Part shown: one piece after another, positions 5,982-12,883 of the stretch
How the letters are laid out: each line of letters begins with the position of its first letter
Numbering within the stretch: the stretch's first letter is position 1
NCBI GenBank assembly: GCA_017631775.1
Contig: JAGBSQ010000064.1
Location: forward strand, 1-12,883
Source: Clostridia bacterium
Lineage (GTDB): Bacteria > Bacillota_A > Clostridia > Oscillospirales > CAG-272
DNA length: 12,883 bases
Direction: 5' to 3'
Position numbers and translations under genes: made by a program
The notes under the pieces: generated by a model
Told to the model about the DNA's origin: nothing
The model's database searches: none
The model's input: the letters and a program-made list of their open reading frames with translations, nothing else

Positions 5982-5988
5982 TTGTCAA
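5960..5988 (-). promoter_or_regulatory. Strong promoter of the padR-DUF1700-DUF4097 operon
   Basis: A perfect TTGACA (5983-5988, minus strand), a 17-base spacer and TATAGT (5960-5965) preceded by TGA (extended -10). Predicted start is near 5953, about 16 bases before the padR ATG. A promoter this strong overlapping a dyad is typical of a repressed, inducible unit. Confidence 0.85.
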
Positions 5989-6010
5989 TCGGTTTTAGAG
6001 AAACGGGAGA

Positions 6011-6055
6011 AATATTCACAAAATATTCAAATGGCGTACATATATTAGGCGTACA
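6011..6055 (+). repeat. Two pairs of short direct repeats upstream of the exporter genes
   Basis: AATATTCA occurs at 6011-6018 and 6022-6029 (11-base period), and GGCGTACA at 6033-6040 and 6048-6055 (15-base period). They lie 60-105 bases upstream of the first exporter gene, where regulator sites would be expected. I could not define a convincing -35/-10 pair for that gene; A/T-rich candidates lie at 6066-6089. Confidence 0.35.
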
Positions 6056-6115
6056 ATAAATAGGTTAAAATATTTTATTATTTTATAAATTCTAAAAGAA
6101 AGGAAGTGCGCGCGC

Positions 6116-7837
6116 GTGAAGAAGCTGCTCAAATACCTAAAGCCTTACACCAAGGAATGCATTCTCAGCCCCTTGTTTAAGCTGCTTGAGGCGATTTTTG
6201 ACCTTTTGGTGCCGCTTGTTGTCAAAACCATTATTGATGACGGCATTGCAACGGGCGACAAAAGTGTAATCGGCTCCTGCTTTGGCGTTCTTGTAGCCTT
6301 TGCCGCTGTGGGACTGACCTGCTCCCTCGTTGCCCAATATTTTGCCGCGCGTGCCGCTGTTGGCGTAAGCACCGATTTGCGCCGCGACCTTTTTGCACAC
6401 ATTGGAAAATTCTCTTACGCGCAAACCGACAAGGTTGGCACCTCTACCCTCATTACCCGCTTGACAGGTGACGTTAACCAGGTGCAATCTGCCGTTAACT
6501 TTACGCTCCGTTTGTTGCTCCGCTCCCCCATCATTGTTTTGGGTGCCGCCGCCATGGCGTTTGCGGTAGATGCAAAGGGCGCTTGGGTATTTGCAGTTGT
6601 CATTCCCGTTTTGAGTGTTATCGTTTTTTCGATCATGCTCAAAACCACTCCCCTTTACAAAAAGGTGCAAAAAAACCTTGACGGGGTCACGGGAATTGTT
6701 CGCGAAAATCTTTTGGGCGTTCGCGTTCTGCGCGCATTTCGAAAAGAGAGCGACGAGATCGCTCGCTTCTCTCAAGCAAACGAGGAGCACAACCGCGTGC
6801 AAAACTTTGCCGGCCGTATTTCTGCCCTGATGAACCCCCTGACGCTCGTTGTTGTTAATGCGGGTGTTATCGTTCTACTGGCTTCGGGTGCCAAGCTTGT
6901 TGAAATTGGCGATATGTCGCAAGGTGACGTTGTTGCTCTGACAAACTACATGGCGCAAATTCTTGTAGAGCTTGTTAAGTTTGCTATGACGGTGTTTACC
7001 GTAACCAAGGCTCTCGCCTCTGCCGACCGCGTACAAGCAATTTTTGACACTCCCGTTGGAATGGAAACGCTTGATGACGTCAACACTTACAACAGCGGTG
7101 CCGTATGCTTTGAAAACGTCTCCCTCACTTATGCAGGTGACGCCGAAGAAACGCTTTCCAATATCAGCTTTACCGCTCCTCGCGGTGCAACCGTTGGTAT
7201 CATCGGCTCGACCGGCTCGGGCAAAACTTCGCTTGTCAACCTCATTCCTCGCTTTTATGAAGCAACCAACGGTCGCGTTTTGGTAAACGGACGCGACGTT
7301 AGATCTCTTGACGTTGAGGCTCTGCGCCAAAGCATTGCAACCGTTCCGCAAAAGGCTGTCCTCTTCTCGGGCACGGTGCGCTCAAATCTTTCTTGGGGCA
7401 AGCCCGATGCAACCGAGGAGGAAATGTGGCAGGCACTTGAGCGCGCACAAGCCAAGGATTTTATTGCGCAAAAGAACGGTCTTGACGAACCCGTAAGTGC
7501 CGGCGGCAAGAACTTTTCGGGCGGTCAGCGCCAACGCTTGACCATTGCGCGCGCACTCGTAAGAGGTGCCGAAATTCTCATTTTGGATGACAGCTCCTCG
7601 GCACTCGACTATGCAACAGATGCCGCATTGCGCGCAGCTTTGCATACCGTGCCCAACTCCCCCACCGTGTTTATTATTTCGCAACGCACCTCCTCCATTC
7701 GCCATGCTGACCTGATTTTGGTAATGGAAGACGGTCGCTTGGTTGACCAAGGCAAGCACGAGGACCTCCTCGCTCGCTGTGACGTGTACCGTGAAATTCA
7801 CGAGTCGCAGTACAAAAAAGGAGGTGAGCCTGCATGA
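6116..7837 (+). CDS. ABC exporter half-transporter, degenerate-site subunit
   Basis: A 573-residue half-transporter: a six-helix transmembrane domain (about 15-300) then an ATPase domain. Walker A GSTGSGKT is at 364-371, signature FSGGQ at 467-471 and Walker B ILILDD at 487-492. The catalytic Glu is replaced by Asp492 and the H-loop His by Gln523 (ISQR), changes typical of the non-hydrolysing site in heterodimeric exporters such as TM287/288, BmrCD and LmrCD. It would pair with the next gene product; such pumps export drugs, peptides or lipids. The start is GTG 6116 with AAGGAAG upstream, preceded by an alternating CGCGCGCG run. It overlaps the second subunit gene by 4 bases and is divergent from padR; LmrR-LmrCD is a known PadR/heterodimer pairing. 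The substrate is unknown. Confidence 0.92.
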   Translation: MKKLLKYLKPYTKECILSPLFKLLEAIFDLLVPLVVKTIIDDGIATGDKSVIGSCFGVLVAFAAVGLTCSLVAQYFAARAAVGVSTDLRRDLFAHIGKFSYAQTDKVGTSTLITRLTGDVNQVQSAVNFTLRLLLRSPIIVLGAAAMAFAVDAKGAWVFAVVIPVLSVIVFSIMLKTTPLYKKVQKNLDGVTGIVRENLLGVRVLRAFRKESDEIARFSQANEEHNRVQNFAGRISALMNPLTLVVVNAGVIVLLASGAKLVEIGDMSQGDVVALTNYMAQILVELVKFAMTVFTVTKALASADRVQAIFDTPVGMETLDDVNTYNSGAVCFENVSLTYAGDAEETLSNISFTAPRGATVGIIGSTGSGKTSLVNLIPRFYEATNGRVLVNGRDVRSLDVEALRQSIATVPQKAVLFSGTVRSNLSWGKPDATEEEMWQALERAQAKDFIAQKNGLDEPVSAGGKNFSGGQRQRLTIARALVRGAEILILDDSSSALDYATDAALRAALHTVPNSPTVFIISQRTSSIRHADLILVMEDGRLVDQGKHEDLLARCDVYREIHESQYKKGGEPA

Positions 7838-9603
7838 AAAAGCTGACCTTTGACCGTCGCGCACTCGCGCGCGTATTCGCAGGGCTCAAGCATTACCGCT
7901 TGGCCTTGGCGGCATCTCTTCTCCTTGCTGCCGCCGTTGTGGCACTCACCCTTTACATTCCCCTTTTAACCGGACAAGCGATTGACTGCATTATAGGTCG
8001 CGACAACGTAAATTGGAGCGGTGTTTGGCAGGTCTGCTTCTCCATTGGCGTTTGCACGCTCCTCTCCGCTCTCTTCCAGTGGTTAATGAACGTTATCAAC
8101 AACCGCATTACCTACGGCATGGTAAAGAGACTGCGCCGCGAGGCTTTTGAAAAGCTACAACGTCTGCCCTTCTCCTATATCGATTCTCATCCCACGGGTG
8201 ACGTGCTGAGCCGTATGATTACCGACGTTGACCAATTCACCGACGGTCTCCTTCTCGGCTTTGCACAGTTCTTTACGGGCATTCTCACCATTCTCGGCAC
8301 CCTCGTTATTATGCTGACCCTGCGCTGGCAAATTGCGCTTGTGGTCATCTTCATTACGCCTCTCTCCCTTTTTGTAGCGGCGTTCATTGCAAAAAAGACC
8401 TATTCGATGTTCCGCTTGCAATCGCAAACGCGCGCCGAACAAACCGCCCTCATTGACGAGTACGTTGCCAACCACAAGGATGTTGTGGCATACGGACGAG
8501 ACGACGAATTGCAAAACGAGTTTGACGAGGTCAACACCCGACTTGGAAAATGCGCACTCCGCGCAACCTTCTTCTCTTCCACAACAAATCCCTCCACCCG
8601 ATTTGTCAACAACCTTGTTTATGCAGGTGTTGCGCTTGTTGGTGCACTGATTTGCATTACCCCCGGCTCAACCCTTTCGGTTGGTACCCTTTCGGTATTC
8701 CTCAACTATGCAAACCAATACACCAAGCCCTTTAACGAAATTTCCGGCGTTTTGACCGAATTGCAAAATGCGCTTGCTTGCGCCGCACGCGTATTCGAAA
8801 TTCTTGACGAAGCAGAGCTCACCCCCGATGCGCCCGATGCGCACGTAATGGAAGAAGCACAAGGAAACGTAACACTTTCGGGCGTTGCCTTCTCCTACAC
8901 ACCCGAGCAGGATCTGATCCGCGACTTCAACCTCACGGTCACCCCCGGACAGCGCATTGCCATTGTTGGCCCTACGGGCTGCGGCAAAACCACCTTGATC
9001 AATCTTTTGATGCGCTTCTACGACGTAAACGACGGAAGCATTGCAGTTGACGACAAAGACATTCGCAACATTACGCGCAAATCCCTGCGCGCTTCTTGGG
9101 GCATGGTGCTTCAAGATACCTGGCTACGCGCCGCAACCGTACGCGAAAACATTTGCATGGGTCGCCCCGATGCCACCGAGGAAGAAATGATTGCCGCCGC
9201 AAAGGCCGCACACGCGCACTCCTTTATTAAGCGTTTGCCGCAAGGCTACGATACTGTTCTCGGTGAGAACGGTGGCTCACTCTCGCAAGGTCAAAAGCAG
9301 CTGCTCTGCATTGCTCGCGTTATGCTTGTACTGACCCCCATGCTCATTCTCGACGAGGCGACCTCCTCGATTGATACCCGTATGGAGCTCAAAATTCAAG
9401 AGGCCTTTGCCAAGATGATGATGGGCAGAACCTCTTTCATCGTAGCGCACAGACTTTCGACCATTGAGAGCGCCGACCGCATTCTTGTTATGAAGAACGG
9501 CAAGATCATTGAGCAAGGCACCCACGAGGAGCTTCTTGCGGGCGGCGGCTTCTATCACCACCTCTACAACAGCCAGTTCACCCTGGGAACGGCAGAGGAT
9601 TGA
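7834..9603 (+). CDS. ABC exporter half-transporter, catalytic subunit
   Basis: A 589-residue half-transporter with six transmembrane helices (about 20-310) and an ATPase domain: Walker A GPTGCGKT at 379-386, signature LSQGQ at 483-487, Walker B MLILDE at 503-508 with catalytic Glu508, and H-loop His539 (VAHRLSTI). The catalytic residues are canonical while the signature is LSQGQ instead of LSGGQ. This complements the first subunit: pairing this Walker A/B and H-loop with the partner's FSGGQ gives one competent site, and the partner's Asp/Gln with LSQGQ gives the degenerate one. The ATG overlaps the upstream stop (ATGA), preceded by a near-perfect AAAGGAGGTGA, so the two should be made in equal amounts. 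It is not followed by a clear T-tailed terminator. Confidence 0.93.
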   Translation: MKKLTFDRRALARVFAGLKHYRLALAASLLLAAAVVALTLYIPLLTGQAIDCIIGRDNVNWSGVWQVCFSIGVCTLLSALFQWLMNVINNRITYGMVKRLRREAFEKLQRLPFSYIDSHPTGDVLSRMITDVDQFTDGLLLGFAQFFTGILTILGTLVIMLTLRWQIALVVIFITPLSLFVAAFIAKKTYSMFRLQSQTRAEQTALIDEYVANHKDVVAYGRDDELQNEFDEVNTRLGKCALRATFFSSTTNPSTRFVNNLVYAGVALVGALICITPGSTLSVGTLSVFLNYANQYTKPFNEISGVLTELQNALACAARVFEILDEAELTPDAPDAHVMEEAQGNVTLSGVAFSYTPEQDLIRDFNLTVTPGQRIAIVGPTGCGKTTLINLLMRFYDVNDGSIAVDDKDIRNITRKSLRASWGMVLQDTWLRAATVRENICMGRPDATEEEMIAAAKAAHAHSFIKRLPQGYDTVLGENGGSLSQGQKQLLCIARVMLVLTPMLILDEATSSIDTRMELKIQEAFAKMMMGRTSFIVAHRLSTIESADRILVMKNGKIIEQGTHEELLAGGGFYHHLYNSQFTLGTAED

Positions 9604-9644
9604 TGCGATTTTTTCCAAAAAAATCACAAAAAACACGCGCACCC

Positions 9645-9686
9645 TTCATTTTTGTTCACAAATCCTTTATAATTGAGTGATATAAT
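9645..9686 (+). promoter_or_regulatory. Promoter region of the MacB-like gene, two overlapping -10 elements
   Basis: TTCATT (9645-9650), a 17-base spacer and TATAAT (9668-9673) form one candidate. A second, extended -10 TGATATAAT ends at 9686, with a poor -35. An 8-bp inverted repeat (TTATAATT 9667-9674, AATTATAA 9693-9700) spans the region and could be an operator. The gene is therefore probably transcribed independently of the half-transporter pair. Confidence 0.55.
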
Positions 9687-9720
9687 AAAAATAATTATAA
9701 CGATGTAGGAGGCAATCACA

Positions 9721-12700
9721 TTGCTCGAACTGAAAAGAATCGTAAAAGACTATCACGCAGGTGACACAAGAGTACGCGCTCTTGCAGGTGTCAGCTTGCG
9801 ATTCCGCCGAAACGAATTTGTTTCGATTTTAGGCCCCTCCGGCTGCGGAAAGACTACTTTGCTCAATATCATCGGCGGTCTTGACCAATACACCAGCGGT
9901 GACCTTGTAATTGGCGGTGTTTCGACCAAGGAATACACCGATGCCGATTGGGATACCTACCGCAACCACTCTATCGGCTTTGTTTTCCAAAGCTACAACC
10001 TCATTCCCCACCAAACGGTGCTGGCAAACGTTGAGTTGGCACTCACGCTTTCGGGCATTTCTCCCACAGAGCGCCGCACACGTGCTATTCGTGCTCTGCG
10101 CGACGTAGGACTTGCAAGCCAAATCAACAAAAAGCCCTCTCAGCTCTCGGGCGGTCAAATGCAACGTGTTGCCATTGCGCGCGCACTTGTTAACAACCCC
10201 GATATCATTCTTGCCGACGAGCCTACGGGTGCGCTTGATACCACCACGAGTGTGCAGATCATGGAGATCCTCAAAAAGATCTCTCGCCGCAAGCTCATCA
10301 TTATGGTAACACACAACCCCGAGCTGGCAAAGGAATACTCCAGCCGCATCATCTCTATGGTGGACGGTCGCGTCACCAACGACTCCAACCCCTGTTGGGC
10401 AGCCAGCGACTTTGCATCCGGCGCAAAAGAGACAAAGAAAAAGAAGAAAAAGCCCCTGCGCTCTCTCTTCTCTCTCACCTCCTCCGATGTAGATAAATAC
10501 GGCCTTGCCGGCACGGGCATCGTTTCTCCCCGCGCAGGCAAGAAAAAGAAATCCATGTCCTTCTGGACGGCTCTCTCCCTCTCCTTTAACAACCTGCTGA
10601 CCAAAAAGGCGCGTACCTTTATGGTTTCGTTTGCAGGCTCCATCGGTATTATCGGTATTGCCTTAATCCTCTCCGTCTCCACCGGTGTTAACAATTATAT
10701 CAACGACGTGCAAAGAGATACGCTTGCAAGCTATCCCATTCAGCTTATGGCTGAGACAACCGACCTCTCCTCCATCATCACCTCGATGATGCAAACAAGC
10801 GAGGAAAAGGAAAACAACCGCCCGTTGGATAAGATTTATGAAAGCACCATCATTGTAGACTTGATGAACTCGCTTAACAATGCCGACACCAACAAAAATG
10901 ACCTCACGGCCTTTAAAAAACATCTTGAATCCACCGAGGCGTTCAAAGAATACCTGACCGCCATTCAATATCAATACGACTTCAATTGGAGCGTGCTTGT
11001 AGAGGATGCTGACGGAAACGTTGTTAAATCTGACGTTATGGAACTCATCAACGCCATTTACGGTGGCAACATGAACGACAGCGCCGCAGGCTCGATGATG
11101 GGCATGGGCGGCATGGGCTCCTCCATGATGGGCGGCTTTAACGTATGGGAAGAAATGCTCCCCGGCGTTGGAGAAGGTGAAACCATCAACTCGCTCATCA
11201 AAGAAGAGTACGATCTCATCTACGGTGAATGGCCTACCGAAGCCAACGAGGTTGTTCTCGTAGTTAACAAGCAAAACGAAATCAGTGACCTTGCACTTTA
11301 CGCTCTCGGTCTGCGTACCGAAAAGGAAATTATGGAAGCACTGATTGCCGCCGGCAAGGGTGAAACCGTTGACACCTCGCAGGCAAAATCTTGGACTTAT
11401 GAGGAGCTTTGCGATATGGACTTCCGCCTCTTCTTGCAGTCCGAATGCTATCAAAAGCAACTTGACGGCACCTACACCAACATCAGCAACACCGATACGG
11501 GACTTTCTTATCTGTTCGATAATCCCAAGCTCGGTGTCGACCTCAAAATTTCGGGTATCATTCGCCCCGGTGAGGACACCTCCTCGGCAATTTTGAGCGG
11601 TACGATTGCCTACACCTCGGAATTGACCAAGTACGCGATTGAAAAAACCGCTGAATCCGAACTGATCCAAGCACAACTCGCAACCCCCGAAATCGACGTT
11701 TTGACAGGTAAGCCCTTTAAAACCGAAAACACGGTTGATTTGACCCCTGCCGAAAAGAAGGAAGCAGTCATTGCCGCAATGGCTCAAATGGATGAAAAAA
11801 CCAAATTGGCTTTCTTTATGCAACTGATCGCTACTCCCACCGAGGATCAAATTACGCAAGCGTTTGATGCACAAGTCGCTCAATTTGGCGGTCTTCGCCC
11901 GTTTGCAATCTTTGCTTTGCAAACACAAGGCATGAGTGCAGAAGAAGCACAAGCCGCTATTGCAAACATTGATGACGATATGCTCCGCTACACCTTCTAC
12001 CAATCCTTTAAGGAAACCTACACCCAACAATACGCTCAACAAATGCAGGCTATGCTGCAAGGCATGACCCCCGAGCAAATGTTGGCTATGATGAACCAAA
12101 AGCTGACAGAACTCACCGATAACGAATTTGCGGCTCTCTACGATGAGTTCCTCGACAACTACTCCGACTCCACCTATGAAAAGAACCTCGCGCTCCTTGG
12201 CAACGTAAGTCTCGATTCGCCCAGCGCAATCAACCTCTACTGCGACACCTTTGAAAACAAGGATCGCATCGCCGAGCTCATTACCGAATACAACAACGGC
12301 GTAGAAGAAGAAAAGCAGATCAACTACACCGACTACGTGGCACTCCTGATGTCCTCGGTAACAACCATAGTTGATGCTATCACCTACGTTTTGATTGCCT
12401 TTGTTGCAATCTCCCTCGTAGTATCTTCCATTATGATCGGTATCATCACCTATATCTCTGTTCTTGAGAGAACCAAAGAGATCGGTATCCTTCGTGCAAT
12501 CGGTGCATCCAAAAAGGATATCCGCCGCGTGTTCAATGCAGAAACCCTCATCGTCGGCTTTGTTGCAGGCGCGCTTGGTATCGGCATTACGCTCGGTCTC
12601 AACGTGGTAATCAATATCATCCTGTTTAACTTGACGGGTCTTGCAAATCTGCAGGCTACCCTGCCCACAACCGCAGCATTCCTGCTTGTTGGCATCAGCA

Positions 12701-12783
12701 TGGCCCTGACCCTGATTGCAGGTATCTTCCCCTCCGGCTTTGCCGCAAAACGCAATCCCGTTGAGGCTCTTAGAACTGAATAA
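9721..12783 (+). CDS. MacB-like ABC transporter: ATPase fused to FtsX-type permease
   Basis: A 1020-residue single-chain protein. Residues 1-220 are a LolD/MacB-type ATPase: Walker A GPSGCGKT 38-45, Q-loop Gln90, LSGGQ 142-146, Walker B with Glu167 and His198. A Lys-rich cytoplasmic linker (about 222-290, with six consecutive Lys near 239-244) leads to the first transmembrane helix (about 298-320). An unusually large extracytoplasmic domain follows (about 325-880), with a Met/Gly-rich stretch at 459-472 and Gln/Met-rich helices near 765-785. The C-terminus has three helices, the FtsX signature LERTKEIGILRAIGASKKDI, and ends in NPVEALR. MacB-type proteins are mechanotransmitters that drive substrates outside the membrane; in Gram-positive cells this class often confers antimicrobial-peptide resistance or sensing. 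The start is TTG 9721, with AGGAGG 8 bases upstream. It has its own promoter. No MacA or TolC partner is present. Confidence 0.92.
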   Translation: MLELKRIVKDYHAGDTRVRALAGVSLRFRRNEFVSILGPSGCGKTTLLNIIGGLDQYTSGDLVIGGVSTKEYTDADWDTYRNHSIGFVFQSYNLIPHQTVLANVELALTLSGISPTERRTRAIRALRDVGLASQINKKPSQLSGGQMQRVAIARALVNNPDIILADEPTGALDTTTSVQIMEILKKISRRKLIIMVTHNPELAKEYSSRIISMVDGRVTNDSNPCWAASDFASGAKETKKKKKKPLRSLFSLTSSDVDKYGLAGTGIVSPRAGKKKKSMSFWTALSLSFNNLLTKKARTFMVSFAGSIGIIGIALILSVSTGVNNYINDVQRDTLASYPIQLMAETTDLSSIITSMMQTSEEKENNRPLDKIYESTIIVDLMNSLNNADTNKNDLTAFKKHLESTEAFKEYLTAIQYQYDFNWSVLVEDADGNVVKSDVMELINAIYGGNMNDSAAGSMMGMGGMGSSMMGGFNVWEEMLPGVGEGETINSLIKEEYDLIYGEWPTEANEVVLVVNKQNEISDLALYALGLRTEKEIMEALIAAGKGETVDTSQAKSWTYEELCDMDFRLFLQSECYQKQLDGTYTNISNTDTGLSYLFDNPKLGVDLKISGIIRPGEDTSSAILSGTIAYTSELTKYAIEKTAESELIQAQLATPEIDVLTGKPFKTENTVDLTPAEKKEAVIAAMAQMDEKTKLAFFMQLIATPTEDQITQAFDAQVAQFGGLRPFAIFALQTQGMSAEEAQAAIANIDDDMLRYTFYQSFKETYTQQYAQQMQAMLQGMTPEQMLAMMNQKLTELTDNEFAALYDEFLDNYSDSTYEKNLALLGNVSLDSPSAINLYCDTFENKDRIAELITEYNNGVEEEKQINYTDYVALLMSSVTTIVDAITYVLIAFVAISLVVSSIMIGIITYISVLERTKEIGILRAIGASKKDIRRVFNAETLIVGFVAGALGIGITLGLNVVINIILFNLTGLANLQATLPTTAAFLLVGISMALTLIAGIFPSGFAAKRNPVEALRTE

Positions 12784-12793
12784 GAAATGTTTT

Positions 12794-12829
12794 ACGGGAA
12801 AACCTTTTTCGCGAAAAAGGTTTTCCCGT
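12794..12829. repeat. Perfect 36-bp palindrome downstream of the MacB-like gene
   Basis: Two 18-base arms, ACGGGAAAACCTTTTTCG and its exact reverse complement, abut with no spacer. The palindrome begins 10 bases after the stop codon. As RNA it forms a long hairpin, but the plus-strand tail is CCCCTTTCC, not a T-run, so termination would be atypical. It may be a terminator, an RNA-stabilising element or a copy of a dispersed repeat. The rest of the window to 12883 holds nothing I recognise. Confidence 0.7.
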
Positions 12830-12883
12830 CCCCTTTCCAAAAAGCACTCCCAAATCAAAAACAAGCAGCCGTTTTTGCGACTG

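Noticed and set aside
9607..9625. GATTTTTT/AAAAAATC inverted repeat after the second half-transporter gene
   Set aside because: The stem is almost all A-T with a 3-base loop and no T-run follows, so it is not a convincing terminator.
10663..12864. A 733-codon open frame antisense to the MacB-like gene, running through the 36-bp palindrome
   Set aside because: Its translation is Cys/His/Gly-rich with no recognisable domain and has no plausible ribosome binding site; it exactly shadows a gene with clear ABC and FtsX motifs, so it reflects codon bias.

Overview
The window looks like chromosomal DNA of a Bacillota (Firmicutes) bacterium, most likely a Clostridia relative. The pointers are strong GGAGG-type ribosome binding sites, extended -10 promoters (TGNTATANT), yajC next to a TIGR04086/YrzE-like membrane protein, PadR/DUF1700/DUF4097 modules, and MacB- and BmrCD/LmrCD-type ABC exporters. 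This placement is inferred from gene content only. Coding density is high and no stretch over 300 bases lacks a gene. I see no tRNA, rRNA, CRISPR array, integrase or insertion sequence.

Left part (1-2710, minus strand). A rimM promoter drives rimM and trmD (ribosome maturation and tRNA m1G37 methylation), followed by an O-antigen ligase/polymerase-like membrane protein. trmD is full length (236 codons) except for one in-frame TGA at codon 158. A GC-rich hairpin with a T-rich tail separates trmD from the ligase-like gene, and its 3' arm is also that gene's ribosome binding site. A minus-strand promoter at 50-78 fires out of the left edge.

Middle (2788-3740, plus strand). yajC (Sec accessory) and a TIGR04086-type four-helix membrane protein are separated by another terminator-like hairpin that again contains the downstream gene's GGAGG. 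A 13-bp bidirectional terminator closes this unit.

Regulator/envelope-sensor region (3744-5988, minus strand). A small PadR-like regulator with its own near-consensus promoter lies downstream of a tightly coupled operon: padR, a DUF1700 membrane protein and a DUF4097 repeat protein, each joined by a 4-base ATGA overlap. Near-identical hairpins terminate both units. The padR promoter (TTGACA-N17-TATAGT) is covered by a perfect 10-bp inverted repeat, a good candidate PadR operator.

Transporter region (6116-12783, plus strand). Divergent from padR are two overlapping half-transporter genes forming an asymmetric ABC exporter: one degenerate ATPase site (Asp for Glu, Gln for His) and a partner with canonical catalytic residues. 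A separately promoted 1020-residue MacB-like ATPase-FtsX fusion follows, with a very large extracytoplasmic domain. A perfect 36-bp palindrome follows its stop codon. The likeliest theme is PadR-controlled envelope-stress or drug/peptide export. I found no clearly new biological system. The interrupted trmD and the two terminator/ribosome-binding-site overlaps are the most unusual observations.
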